Assembly (NCBI RefSeq): GCF_050947335.1
Contig: NC_134988.1
Span: forward strand, 4,216,001 to 4,280,000
Origin: Megachile rotundata
Taxonomy: Eukaryota; Arthropoda; Insecta; Hymenoptera; Megachilidae
DNA length: 64,000 nucleotides
Direction: 5' to 3'
Shown here: positions 34,910 to 47,975 of the stretch, piece by piece
Layout of the letters: every line of letters begins with the position of its first letter
Position numbering within the stretch: the first letter of the stretch is position 1
Notes under the pieces: generated by a model
Databases searched by the model: none
What the model was told of the DNA's origin: nothing
Seen by the model: the letters and a program-made list of their open reading frames with translations, nothing else
Position numbers and translations under genes: made by a program

Positions 34910-35262
34910 TAAATTTGAAACTTTTCATACTATCTTGCCTTTAAATTTTCTAGTTTTAGAATTTTTTAAATTTTAGTTCTTGAAATTTATAAATTTTCAA
35001 AGACCCAAACTTCGAAACTCAATTTTTATAATTTTTAAGATTTCTAAATCTCTCAAATTTGAACAATTTTTGGAATATCTAAAAATTCCAAGTTCTTTAC
35101 TGTTCCTAAAATTTCTGAAATTTCTAAGATTCCAAGAATTTGTAAAATTTTTAGAATTTCTAAAATTTTTAAAATTTTTTAAATTTCCAAACTTTCTAAA
35201 ATTCCATAAATTTTCTAAAATTACCAGGATTCCTAAAATTATAACGTTTCACTGTACCCTTT
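34910..35262. repeat. Diffuse AT-rich degenerate repeat (9-bp step)
   Basis: TTCTAAAATTTCTGAAATTTC-like words recur with about 9-base spacing. A 94-codon frame of leucine, lysine and phenylalanine (34980-35264) is generated by this periodicity. Confidence 0.65.
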
Positions 35263-36935
35263 AGAAATTATAATAGCCAAAATATCATAAAACAATGTTA
35301 AAAAAAAACGTGTTTCGTAATTCTTGAATTTGTAGCAACATTATTAAAATTTCACCTATTTTCCAGAAAAAGTTGAAACTGTCGCAACTTTATTTTATTG
35401 ACCTGTTTGTTTAACAAACTCAGAAATTAATCACGCAATTGGGACGAGTTATAAACTGCCATTTAGTTGAACGTAAAATAATGGCAGCAGAAAAAGTTGA
35501 ATCGTACAACAAGTTCTATTTTTGATGAACTCAATTTTTTTTCGTAAATGTAACGTTGAACTAGTTACGATGTTGTTGAACTTCTCTTGTTTTGGATGGG
35601 ACTATTTTTTCATTTAAATCGGTTTTTCTTTTTCGAACAGTTAAATGAGATAATAGTTTTACGTTCGTTAAACGTATAAAATTTAATACAGAATATTTAA
35701 ATATTCTCTGCATTGGTAATTTAATTTTGTCGTATAAAATATTTGTGACTCAGAATTTGAACTGAAATATATTCTAAAAACTATCATAAATATTAAAATA
35801 TTTTGAACAGACAATTTTTATTGATTCTTATATAATCATTTAATCAATAAAAATTTTTTGTTGTTCTGAATTAATTTTGACACATAAACAAACATCTTTT
35901 TGCGTATAATATTTTTCCTTTTCTTTCTGTGGTATTCTGAAGAATTTACGTGAGTTTAGAGTGTAAGAAAAATGATTGAAAGTCTATTATAAAATTTTAG
36001 GTTACATTGATATGATAAGTGTAAAAATAAGCAGAGTTATATTTTTACATTATTATTATTAATATAAATGTATATAATACAAAACGTAGTTACTTTAAAC
36101 AACGATATAATAAATTTACTAAAATACTGATTCGTTTAATAATTCGATCTCACATGTCTAACGTTCAGTGTTAAACCTTTACGTACTATAGGAAAAACAC
36201 AATACTTAATTTGAATGTTTAAACAAAATTAATACGAAATAGGATTACTTTAAAGATCACCTGTGTCCAAAGGCGACACCTGTTTATGTTTTTCTAAAAG
36301 TATGTAACCGCTAATCTGTTCTCATTGTCCTCGTAACGTTACAAGAGTAGGCACGTGTTCGCGAAAAGTAAAATCCATGTAATCCTTTAGTTTAATATAC
36401 TGTTCATTGATGTTAATACTACACATTCGTTTCGTTTTATTTAACTCTGCCCTCAACAACTTTGAACTTTACTTTAGAACTTTAACCTCCAATACTTGAG
36501 TCACTATGAAACAGATGGACTTATATTTTGGAGCACAGTGACTTGAGTCAAATGAAGTTTCAAGTCGTTAAATGTTATAATCTTGTACCATAATATTTTT
36601 GCGCAATTCAAGTATTGAAGTATAAAAACTTAGAATTACGCTCTATAATTATAAATTATAACGCAGTAAGGCCCCTAGGTCCACTCAATCTGCATTTGTC
36701 CGTTTGTCTGTACCATGCTACAGGTATTTTTGGATATTTTGACTTGAAATTTTGAGGTTAGATTCGCCGAACATCCTAAATTTGCTGTACAGATTTTGGT
36801 AGCAATCAGACGATAGGAACCTGTCGTCAATGACATCGCTCATCATCGGATCAATAAAAAACCTTGTTTTAGCATCGCTTCCTGTAACGGCAAAATACCA
36901 GGATAGGGGTTTGATCGAAGAAAAAAACTCTAATA
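35263..36935. other. AT-rich sequence, nothing recognised
   Basis: No supported frame. About 36660-36880 holds a stretch (GTCCGTTTGTCTGT and following) in the style of transposon non-coding ends. Confidence 0.35.
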
Positions 36936-36939
36936 ATAT

Positions 36940-37480
36940 ACTTGGAAAAAAAAATCTCTTTATTCTTTGACATTTTAAATAAATGAAACTAAATATTCAG
37001 TACGTTTAACAATTTACGAAACAGTGAAATATAAACTACAAAATTTTGCGTGGTGCGAGACGAACACAGATCGTTTATCGCGTCAATGCTACGAAAGGAA
37101 AGATAATCCACTATACTTGCGACCCTTCGATACCTGGGAGCCTCCCCACTCCTTTTTCCTCTTTATCGCGACTCACGGCTTCGCTCGGCCGAGCGGCCCC
37201 GGTTCGCCATTGGAAAGGCTTGCCGTGCTCGCAGACCTGAATATTTTTTGGAAATGTGCTCACGCTTTTCCCCTTTGGTCTCCCGGGCCTAGATCGCTGT
37301 TTCCAGCGACCTTACCCGTGGGCCTGCGACAGGATGCCAACCTTTCGGTCTTATAATCCTATGCGCGAGAATATTTGTTTCCAACAAACGAAATGCAAAA
37401 AACAATGAACAACGACTAAACAAACGGATAAAATGCCTCTCGCCCCTCTCGCACTACACCGCAATTCAATGGAGCCGCAA
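36940..37480 (-). mobile_element. LTR-like module, boundaries uncertain
   Basis: A GC-rich patch (37080-37370) in AT-rich DNA shows, on the minus strand, a TATAAGA box near 37355 and an AATAAA signal near 36957, in the order of an LTR promoter and polyadenylation site. Termini and target duplication were not found. The 110-codon plus frame (37024-37356) runs antisense and is not supported. Confidence 0.35.
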
Positions 37481-37503
37481 TACTTCCCATAATTTTTGAC
37501 ATA

Positions 37504-37675
37504 TACAGGGTCTCTCGTAACTAATGTTACTCCCTAAAAGGGGTAGTGGAGGATGTCATTCTGAACAAAATTTTACTTTGCAAAAATGGGGTTTGAAGCT
37601 TCGGAAAAATCTTGTTCAGAATAATATCTTCTACTACCCCTTTCAGGGAGCACACCAGTTGCGAAGCACCCTGTA
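37504..37675. mobile_element. Hairpin MITE, 172 bp, 'CAGGGT' family
   Basis: The two arms of about 75 bp are reverse complements. The left arm starts TACAGGGTCTCTCGTAAC; the right arm ends GAAGCACCCTGTA. Both contain CCCTAAAAGGGG/CCCCTTTCAGGG and a TTCTGAACAA block. It is a fold-back of the same terminal sequence found singly at 24208 and 30397. Confidence 0.85.
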
Positions 37676-37749
37676 GAATCGACTGGAAGCACGTTGGATG
37701 CTCTATAACTCATCGTTGACGACAGCACTTGGCCATCATTGACGTCGGT

Positions 37750-38410
37750 TGTCCTGAAATCAAGAATAATCGTATTTGGTAACGTTTTCAATAGTTTCAG
37801 ACACGTTTCATCATTTGGAACAACTTTAAAATCTCTACACCTCATCCGCATTCTATCTATAAGGTGAAGTGGGGTAAGTTCGTAAACGGAGTAGGTGCGT
37901 ATACAGGCTATTTTTATTATAATATGAGCGAAATTTCTCCGTTTAGTATATTTATTTCCGTGTCTTGTTTCACTATATCCCCTTTTATATTTCAGCTAAA
38001 AGTACTTGTTTGCAGTATAGAGGACTTGCATAACGCAGTAAAAAGCATTTTATAGCAGATTTGTTAATAATTCTGCTCTTGCCCCATTGCACATGAAATA
38101 AAGTTTCAAAGTATTTAACTTCAAGTTACGCTCTTATCCTATTTTCGGAGAAAGTGCAGAGCAGTTGAAATTTTAAACAATTTCCTATCAAAGTCAAAAT
38201 AAAGGAAAATTAAGATCCTAGTTAATATTAATTAAATAGTAGTAATTGTGCAAAGCGTTCGATATCGACAGCGTTAAGTATTTATATAGCAGACTGAACA
38301 TACTTACGTTTAAATACCAACTTTACAAAAACCTGCACTTACCCTACTTCACCTTATGGTAAGTACTCGAAAGTTTAAATGCACATTCAAATTCACGCGA
38401 AACACGCGGT
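37750..38410 (+). repeat. Dispersed repeat, copy 3, split by a MITE
   Basis: ATCGTATTTGGTA and TTTGGAACAACTTTAAAATC precede the MITE at 37862, and GTACTCGAAAGTTTAAATGC plus CACATTCAAATTCACGCG follow it. Copy 1 (30576-30735) shows the same order without interruption. Confidence 0.8.
37862..38354 (+). mobile_element. TA-flanked MITE, copy C (nested)
   Basis: AGGTGAAGTGGGGTAAGT at the left and CTTACCCTACTTCACCT at the right, each bordered by TA (37860-37861 and 38355-38356). Comparison with the uninterrupted repeat at 30576-30735 gives an empty site with a single TA, which fixes the boundaries. The 63-codon frame inside is not conserved between copies. Confidence 0.92.
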
Positions 38411-38419
38411 AGACTAGTT

Positions 38420-41120
38420 ATAATTAATTATAATTGCAACTACATTTTGACTAATTTAAACGTTCCGTATAAACAGGAATGTTATCATTAACAAAATTCC
38501 CACTCGATCATTAATTACCATGTCTCGTTTGAGTACAAGGATATTTATGTTAATTACCGTATACCTTTTTAATGGACGTATACGTTGTATTACGAGAATA
38601 CATACGAAATAATTTATCCAAATACGTGCACGAATTTGTACTAATATAGAGACGAGCAATCTGTCGTTGAAGAGAACAATATGAAAATACATGTATGATG
38701 GTGAAAACAGAATGTCGGTGAAATAGCGTCAGTGTACATAAAAAAACTTTGTGTAGGAAGCTTTGTCGTTCACGTCAAACGAACCCGCTTTTCTTTATTC
38801 ATGGAACTAGCCTCTACAGGTACAATGTTTACTTCACGTTTCATATTTTCGCTTCAACTTTTTAATAAAGCATTCATGGACTTTTTGCTGAATGACGTGC
38901 TACGTCATTTCGAAACAAAAAATCTGATTTGGTAATATGAAAGTTGTACAACATCATTTTAATTTGAACTGTAATATTCGATAAAAATAAATTTTATATG
39001 TGAATATTTTATCAAGATTCGGGTTATACCAGTAAAAATTGTTACTTAGGATATTTTCTAAATTATGGGAGCTTGAAATAAAAATATTAAATAAAAATTG
39101 CAATATAAGAAAAGGGTCGTTACATGGTTTTAACAATTTTTGTTCAGATGATTACTTCGAAATTCTGAAGATTATACCATGTAATACGGACTATATTGTT
39201 GAACGATTTTAAACAAAACTAAAACATTGTATAAAACACGAAGGGCGAAAGCGTACATGTCACTTGCTGTGTGATGACTTATAAAATAACGTGTATGTGT
39301 ACATCATCTGTAAGGAAATAGGACTTGTCCATGATATATTTATATATAATATGCTAATTAATACATATGTCAACCATACTGAACGTGTTAACGTTCATGA
39401 TTGAAATGAATTCATTCGAGTCTCGTTGAATATTGCACACAGTGCGTCGACTAATTATGATGTTTCTATACTGTACTATAAATATATGTTTTACTTGAAA
39501 ACCCACTCCAAATTAGAGACTATGTTAATTATGTGACGACTTATTTCTAAGGTTGCTGAGATTCAAATGCTTATTTTACAAAAATGAAGGTTCGGTGTAG
39601 GCGTACAATTTTTACGAATAAGGGTGAGGGAAACAGTTCGTGATTTCTATCGGAGTCACAGAATCGAAAAATGGAAGTTCGAGTGACACATGTGGTGGGT
39701 CTAGATTTTCCCCAAGATGTAACCGTAGCAAGTAATAAAACCAAGCAAGACCTCGACATGAATAGAAAGCTGCGAATAAAGGACTCCCTGCTAAGATTAA
39801 GGATTCTGGTAACCAGGTGTGAATAATAATAAACTGAAAATACTAGATAGAATGTAACGTGTTATTGCTTCTGCGAGTAAAGAACCTATTGATTTGAAAT
39901 TGTTTAAAGTGACGTATTGATTATAAACTGTATAAAGTGTTCGGAGCAACTGAAAATGGTACACTATTGTATCGATAGAAAACTTGAACCGGGTTCTAAT
40001 CCCTGCTTATGGTATCATATTATAAGAACTAACGGTGAGCTTAGAATGTGATAACCAAATTAGATGAAAAGTACGAGTAAGTTGTTGTGAAACATTCAGA
40101 TGCTAATTTCCAATCAAATTTTAGAATGCGGTAGATTCTCTTCGTGGATTCTTGTTCCATTCGAAAATGTATGAAAGACCTACGGTATTCATATTTTATA
40201 TCGCTGAAATTCGACGGAAGACTTCCGTGAACGTTGCATAGCTTTCCATTTATTCCAAAGGTTGGCATTCAAATAAGGTTCGGGTCGTAACCCCGTTTCC
40301 CGTTTGAATGCTATCTTGGACTTTGATCGCAATCCAGGATACAACGGTGTGATTATGTGAAAGAGAATGTCGAACATTCTTCTAGCTAGTTAAGTTCCTT
40401 AACTCGTTTAATAGACAGGCCTGTATAGGTGCATATTTAAAATAGTACTATTGATTTCTCATTGACGCTAATTATTATTTATCTTCATTATCTTCAATCA
40501 GTTTACACAGTGCCCCAGTTTGTATCGCCAAATTTAATTAACATGTTCTATTCGTAAAAATAAAAAAGGGTTATATCGAAGTGGGGTTTCAAATACTATA
40601 TTAAAAAGTAATGACATAATTCCGAAATGATAGATTACTGCTTTTTTGGTAAGAAGTAAAATTTATTTTCAACTAAATATATACATCTTATTAAAAGAAT
40701 AGCGTCAACTATAATTGAATTTCTCATCTATACTAAATAATTAAAGATAGAAGATACAGTGACTAATTTAAGCAATATTATTATTGTATTATTTTCGCAA
40801 AGGTTATAACGTTTCTTAAATATGAGAGAAGCATGTATAGCATATAGTGTAAGGTTGCACCACATGATTGTAATTTTCAATTTTAATGTACAAAACCCGT
40901 GTTGAAAATATTTCTAGAAATGTTCTAGTCCTAAAAAATATGGCTATAGATGATCAGTGGCCATTAAATGAAAATCTTGAACAACAATAATTCTTTATTA
41001 ACAATAATCTTGATAAACAATAATTTTATTCATTGAAAAAACAAATAATATTTTGTACGATAAGATTTTGCTTACATGCGTGAGATTTGTAATACAATAT
41101 TTCCTAAAAAAGGAAACAAA
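38420..41120. other. AT-rich sequence, nothing recognised
   Basis: Short frames of 60-78 codons on both strands (for example 38692-38456 minus, 38732-38935 plus, 40268-40041 minus) show no domain or splice structure. No repeat edges seen. Confidence 0.35.
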
Positions 41121-41125
41121 CTTTT

Positions 41126-41244
41126 CAATCAACTCAATATACAATAAATATTTCGAAGAGTAGATAACCTAACTTAATATGAAGTAAATCTTTCGAAGAG
41201 TAGAAAACCTAACCTAATATATAGTAAATATTTCGAAAAAGTAG
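41126..41244. repeat. 40-bp tandem repeat, about 2.5 copies
   Basis: The unit AAATATTTCGAAGAGTAG...CCTAACTTAATAT steps by exactly 40 bases (starts 41146, 41186 and 41226), with an earlier partial copy. Each unit contains a CCTAACYTAAT half resembling the insect telomere motif. Confidence 0.85.
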
Positions 41245-41249
41245 ACTTA

Positions 41250-41795
41250 AAATAAAACACACTGATATTTACATTAAATAATTTATTCTATTTACTCATT
41301 AACGTCAAATGATGTGTGAGTTCTTTGAAGTCGTTACGAAACTTTATATACATTTCATTAGAATTCGAAATGTCCTTTTGGTGTGAAAAAGTACGTATTA
41401 TTTAATGAATTAAAAAGAACAAAGGAAACAGATCTTACGATTTTAATCCCAAAAATCCTACGGGATAATTCCCGCCAGAGTACGTACTCGTTAGATAGTT
41501 CTTTAATTACATGCGACAGGTGTCCCACCTCCTCTCATTGTTCTCTTCCTATGACGACTCATTAGCACAAAGGATCTGCTATAATCCGGAATTAACCTTG
41601 ACATCGTTTTAGCAATACACTGGGTAATCAGTTTAATAACAACTACTACTTTAATCTCTTCAGATTAACTGCTAATAAATTAACGACTACATTCTGTAGA
41701 GGTAACCTGTTGAAACACAATAACCGGTTCTTTAATGCGATTCTTCCAGTTTATTTTACAAGTCGATTTAAAAAAAAGGAAAAAAAGGAATGATA
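41250..41795. other. AT-rich sequence, nothing recognised
   Basis: No supported gene or repeat edge. Confidence 0.35.
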
Positions 41796-41799
41796 TAAT

Positions 41800-42710
41800 T
41801 TGTGCTAAATATAGTGCAGTTTATTCTATTTGTAACTAATTAATATTTAAAATCTTAAAAAATGCCAATGCTTTGTTCAATTTAAAATTGGCCGATAAAA
41901 GAAATTGCGTAGTCATTAATTATGAAAGTGATGTAAGTCTAATTTCCATAGATATAGATGGTGAAGTCACGTGGTTACATCTATTTTATTTCACATCGCA
42001 GGATTATTATGATGTTATAAAACAACGTAGACAAAATAGTAAATTTATTTTATACAAAACGAAACGAGAGAATTTCGTTTTAACAAAAAATCTAGAAAAT
42101 GAAATTTAAAAACGGGTAAGAAAAAGTACTAACAGAGAAAAGCTAAGCTGGCTGAAGATATGTTGGATGAGGTTTCGCAAAAGTGCACCGTATATTTTAT
42201 ATAAAACATCGATGGAAGATACAGAATTTAAGACGTTAGATTTGTCGCCTATTTTTCGGGGAAGACCACAAAAGTTTGAAAGAATCGCACTGGTACCTTA
42301 GTATAACCATGCCATACCTATTACATACGAGAAATATAAGGACATGGAACAGTATTACCTTACTTCCGGTGCATTATGAATATTTCAAAATACTGACACA
42401 TAAAGAGCGTAAATAAATAATAGCAATATCTTATGTTAAGTTTAACAATATATCAATGTAATTAACGTTCAAAATTAAAAATACTAGTCGTATTTTATTT
42501 CTTGTTATTACTTATACATAAAATTGGATTAATGCGAAATATATTTTAAGAGATATTTTATTTTTCAAAATTGAAATGAAGTAATTTTTGCAACGGATTA
42601 ATTATGAAAGTGTAAGTCCAGTTACGTCCCATAAATATATATTATGTTAGTTAAATTGACCTGAATGAAATTTATATAAACAAAATACCCGTTGATAAAT
42701 TAGTAGAAGC
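41800..42710 (+). repeat. 0.9-kb repeat, inverted copy 2, with decayed coding region
   Basis: Reverse-complement partner of 32665-33575. The plus frame 41873-42109 (78 codons) corresponds to MFNLKLADKRNCVVINYES of copy 1 and ends in the same TAA. The same phase then continues as KICWMRFRKSAPYILYKT and IFRGRPQKFERIALVP, followed by a further stop. Similarity extends about 300 bp past the coding part and 70 bp upstream of it. The frame is kept better than the flanks, so both copies descend from a protein-coding unit that has since decayed. Family unknown. Confidence 0.8.
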
Positions 42711-45700
42711 AATTGCCAGACTTGACATAATAAACCTATATTTTTTAATTGACTAATATGCTTACCTTCAATTTTTTTTAAATAAAAGAAAATTGACTTC
42801 CGCTTCTTTCAAAATAAATAACTCAATTATTGTTATAATTAATTTTTTAAGACACTTGCAGTAAAATATTGTTAAAACCATAAAGAGCGTGTTCCTATTA
42901 ATTTCGATTTATTACATTGTGCAGTATCTTTTGTTATACGGTGAAAAAATTATTGATCTCCTCCAATTTTTAATTCATCCCATTTTTAAATTCAAAAATT
43001 CGGAAACTTCCATTATTTAAGGAATTTAAAAACTTTAAAAATTTTTGATATTCAAAATTTTTTAATTATTTAATTTGCAAAGTGAGAAATATTTAAATTT
43101 TCAGTTGCTTATATTTACAATTTTATGAATTTAAATTGCCAATGTATGAATTTATAGGTATTCAAATTTATTAATTTATATCGCATTGATTTTAGCCCTT
43201 CATTTTGCCCCAACCATTTCAAATAATTTTTACCTACTTTAGAAATAAGTTTGCAATCATTATCGTGTACAAACGCAAAATTACTACTAATATTATGAAT
43301 GAAATAAGTAAATGTACGAAATGAAGTGTGCAGAGATGTGAAATGTGCAAAACAATAAATGAAGCTTATTAAAAATGACTGCGAAATTTCAATTATGTGT
43401 TCAGTGAATGAATTGAATCAAATAATTAAAACGAGACGCAGTAGTATCTAATTAGTTGGAAAAATTTGGAAACATTCTTTTATGAGATATAATTAAACAA
43501 CGTACTGAATTTAATTATATTGGGCAGCACAAATATCCAATAAAAGAATAGAAAAATATGCCTAAATTGAACTAATTAAAAGTAAATGATTTTAACATAA
43601 AATATAACCAGGAAAATAAAACAAAATAGTAGTAATAAATTCCTTGTTAATAAAACTGTTTAATTAACATTTGAAAATAAAATTATTTAATAAAACAACA
43701 AAAAATTGTTAACTTTAATACACAAAAATGAAGTATATTTAAGTTGAAAACGTTAAATTAAATTATTTATCAAAAGATGAAAATTTGTTAGTGAGAATAG
43801 GATATTAAGAAAATATTAAAAGGAATATCATAATAACGTTTATCGCTTGTGTTAATGTGAATTTGAATTTGGCGCCTTTGATGGAAACGAACTAAAATTC
43901 TTCTCATACGACATACGCAAAAATCGTTTCAATAAGGAAGAGATATATAAAATGGTTAACATTCTTATAATTTCTCCAATGAAACCATTGACTGCTATAA
44001 TAACATTTAAATAGTTCAAATTCTGCGCCAATTTCAATAATTTGATGTTAGTAGATTAGAAAAGAATTCAAATTAATGCAAAAATTAACTTATTCTTAAG
44101 ATTCTATAGTAATTGTAAGTTAATTTTATCATTTTTTGTAACGTTATTTCTTAACTTTTGTGGAGTTAGTCTTTCTCTATAACCCCAATCAGTTTCTTTG
44201 CAACCTAAAAATTCGTAACGTTAATTTAAGATGAAAAATGTAAAAGAAGATGGCGTACAGTGTATAATTGGACTCATTATGTCGAAAGTATAATTTTTTT
44301 AGTACACTAGTACGCTTATTTTAACACTATTTCTACCACGATTTTGTGTATACCTATTTCGACTAACAGGTGTTTTTCGACATCTTCTTGTTTGAATGCA
44401 AAAAATTGCCTAAACTGTTGGGATTTCAAATTACCAGTTAAATGTAGATATGTAATTTGAAGAATATATTTATTGACACATTGATGTGTTTTTATTAGAG
44501 ATTATTTAATCAAGTTGTAAATTCTAGCTTAATTCATCAATCTACAAAATATAAATATGGCGGTGTACACTAAAATGCCACGTGGCAGGAAATAAGCGAA
44601 TATTAAAGTTATGCCGCAACTTTAGTATTTTCTGTTACAACTGAAATCGGAATTCTTTAATTTGATTATAATTGATATGATGCTGCAAAATGGTGTTGAT
44701 ATTTATATGTAAAGTAGCTCAAAATTAGGCACTCTTATGAAATCTTTAAGGCGTCAAAAACATTATGGTAGAAACAAGTATATCATATACACTTTTAGAT
44801 CTGGATGAGCTGGAAGAAAATAGTTTCGCTGAATTAATTTAACAACTATTGTGTGAAAAGTCAAAAAATTAATTGTTGAGATATGATTCAACTTAGAGAA
44901 TAATTTTATGTTAAAATTTGAAAGGTGTCTTTTGATAACTCTTGGTAGAAATAGTGCTAAAGCGATGTGGTGTTTCATGATTCATCAACGAGAGTGTACG
45001 CAATGATACAGTAAATGTTAGCAGTCTGTCAAACCGTTCATAGCAGTTATGCAAGCTCCAATATCCATAGTAGTTAAGAGTTAAATTAATCCCTATGGAA
45101 GAGCGTATTTACTGTACTTATCTTTGCATATTTCGCATATACTTTGCATAATCACAACATATCATACTTGCATAAACTTCCGCAGTCTAATTAGAATTGT
45201 ATCGTAGTTTAGAACGTCAACCTTTGAAAGCAATGACTACCCTTTTGACACACTATATAAAAACTATAAGTGTGAAAGTTGAAAAATTGTTTTTAAATAA
45301 ATTTATAATATCATAATTTATACTCTCTACAAGGGTATCCATTGAAATAACGCTTTCCTTTTTTTGTTTAAAATTCCGATGCATTCGTGGAAAAATTATT
45401 TAATTATCAGTCGACGATAAATTTACCAAAGGGTAATAAATTTTCAGATTTAACGTTTGAACAAGGTTAATTTAGGGCCATGAAAGGAATTACACGATAA
45501 AGCGAAAATGAAAAAATATTCCAGTACATTGAATCCGTACGTTTATAGTACTATACGAATAAATTCTATCTGTAAGGTAATATGATGTGAATAAACACAA
45601 TAAATAAATTATTATTGGAATAAATTTTCATTCGGATTAACTCTCATTTATTCAGATAATTATTTATCGATGACATTTAATTTGTTATTTTCTGTAATTC

Positions 45701-46660
45701 AATATCCAGAAAAAAATTGACACATTTTTTAAACATTGTAAAATACTTAATTGGAGAAAATGACGACACAGGAAAAGATCGTATTTTTTATGTATAAATA
45801 TTCAGAGCGTTAATTCAAAAGAAAGAAAAAATACGAAATGCGTTTAATCGAATTAGATAAAAGGGATGTTTATTCGAAAATTTGCTGCAACACGAAAATA
45901 CCATTACAAGGAAGTTGGCTTTCGAAAGCTTAATACACAAAACGTCCCCCGGGTTGCAGTTACGAATTTATTGTTGCATCGAGAATCGAGCAACGGCCAT
46001 TCCGGGTTAGAATTTTATAAACGACCATCGTCTGATATTTAACCATGTTACAGTAGTTTCACTGTATTTCCATGGTGAACTGTGGACTTTTGCAGTGTCG
46101 TATACCGCCATTGCTAACGAAAATAGGTCGACGTTGCTAGTATAACTGGACGTAGCTTATATTTTTTTCTTCCTCGTTAGTTTTTCAACACCATTGTTTC
46201 TTCCATTCTCCTATTTACACTAGATAAAAGCTCGTATCTCTTTTTCGAAATACAATACAAATATATCATCCGTGTATTTTTAATTATCTCAGCCTTTGAT
46301 GGCAAATTACGATCATTATTCTTTACATACATGTACTAACTTGGTACGCGTAAAATAAAGAAAATTTACGTATTAACGCAAGTATTAAGCTGGGTTTCAT
46401 TAAATCTGTTTTTCAAGCATTTTAGAAATATGTTAGAGGCTTGTATATTCTCCTTATGTTAACATCAGTGGAGTCGCATAGGTAAACTTATTTTTGTATA
46501 AGTAAATCTCCATTTGTGTGATTACACAATCGTAAGATTCGTTTATAAAGGTTAAGAAGTACATTGTAGAAAAAAAATTTCAAAGAGAAAGAAATCCATG
46601 GTTGATGCTTTCTGCATGGAGGCAAAGGTTACATCAACAAGTAGGTCGTAAAAAAAGTAC
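42711..46660. other. AT-rich sequence, nothing recognised
   Basis: A diffuse AT-rich patch lies at about 42960-43190. Frames such as 44037-43852 and 44978-44763 (minus) show no domain. No RNA gene or transposon edge was found in this 4-kb stretch. Confidence 0.35.
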
Positions 46661-46662
46661 TA

Positions 46663-47600
46663 TTGCCAATTATATTTGTTATTAAAAGACGTCATGAAGA
46701 AAAGCGTTCAGATTGTCCTCTAAAAGTATCTCCTCGAAATGAAATTTTACGATTAGTTCTTCACTCGTCAGTGTCATTGATTCAATTGCGAGACAATTGC
46801 AAATTATATGTTGCAAAAATTATCCATAGAACTATTCTAGCATCCGCGTACATTGTTAAGGCGAAAATGATATCGGCACGACTGAAAAACGAAGATAAAT
46901 CAGTGAGACTTTAATTCACTACAGTAAACATGAGTACGGATTGGGAAATTCTAGTGAAAATATTTATTTTATAAGAAACGAATATTTTGTAGTTACAATT
47001 TATATTTTGTAGGTTATATTTATTCAGGGGGAAAATTCAATTTAGGTGGATCAGATGGTTTTAATTCGTATTGCCACGAAATATAGACGTGAAATATTTT
47101 TCGAAATGCAATTTCGATGGTGGCTCGATTATGATTTGGCCGTGTTTCGGTTCACGAAAAAAGCTTCATAGCATCTATTTCCTACAAAATGAACGGTAAT
47201 GGTTATAACGATGCACTAGAAAATTATTTAAAGTCCTATTGAAGAGAACGCCACAAGGAAATCTTAATTTTCACGCAGGATAATGCACGATTCATAAATC
47301 TGCACATACATTAAGATGACTTGCCGAAAATACCGTTCCGTTATTAGATTGGCCTGCACGTTATCCTGACGTTAATTCCATAGAGAATTTACGGGGAATA
47401 TTGGTACGACCGACTTTTTCAAATAATCGTACATATTCAAATATAGTTCAATTAAAACTTGCAATAGCTAACACGCGGAACAATGTATGAGAAAATATAG
47501 TAACAAATCTAATTGTCAGTGTGCTAAATGGAACTTTCGATACATTTCGTAGCGGTAGAAATACGATAAATTATTAAATTTCATATTTTTGTATGTAAGA
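46663..47600 (+). pseudogene. Tc1-like transposase relic
   Basis: Order and spacing match a Tc1-family transposase. The first frame (46663-46914) corresponds to the second helix-turn-helix and linker (SPRNEILRL, then CKLYVAKIIHRTI). Next comes a region with FDGGSIMIWPCFGS near 47108 (family GGGSVMVW). Then FTQDNARFI follows near 47272, with the second catalytic aspartate, and DWPARYPDVNSIENL near 47350, with the third. The C-terminal stretch NGTFDTFRSGRNTINY ends near 47575. Many stops and frameshifts separate these pieces. No terminal inverted repeats could be fixed. Old and inactive. Confidence 0.82.
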
Positions 47601-47645
47601 CATAATAAAACTGTTTTTTAAAAATAATTTGTATATTTATGGAAC

Positions 47646-47975
47646 GCCTAAAAATTAGTTTTTATGCAAAGCAGCCGAATATTTACGTTAATACGCCAAA
47701 TTTTTTTGCATAATTTGTTGTTTACACGCTACGAATTAGCATTTTAAGAATATTGGCCATAATTTTGACCGAAAACTCAGATTAATAAAAACGAAGGGGG
47801 TTGGTGCATTTATGATATGCCTGCAAATTAGTTTTTATGCATATTGGCTTAATATTTACGTTAATATGCCACAATGCATTTACATAATTTGTTGCTTACA
47901 TACTATGAATTAGCATTTAAAAAATATTGGCCATAATTTTTGCTCGAAAACTCAGACTAATAAAAACTGCATGTT
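47646..47975. repeat. Tandem duplication, unit about 173 bp
   Basis: GCCTAAAAATTAGTTTTTATGC at 47646 recurs as GCCTGCAAATTAGTTTTTATGC at 47819. Both are followed by AATATTTACGTTAATA, GAATTAGCATTT and ATATTGGCCATAATTTT. The copies differ at perhaps one base in six, so the duplication is not recent. Confidence 0.85.

Noticed and set aside
34980..35264. 94-codon lysine/leucine/phenylalanine frame
   Set aside because: Encoded by the 9-bp periodic AT-rich repeat.
39975..40010. Possible Pol III B box (GGGTTCTAATCCC)
   Set aside because: No A box at suitable distance and no cloverleaf.
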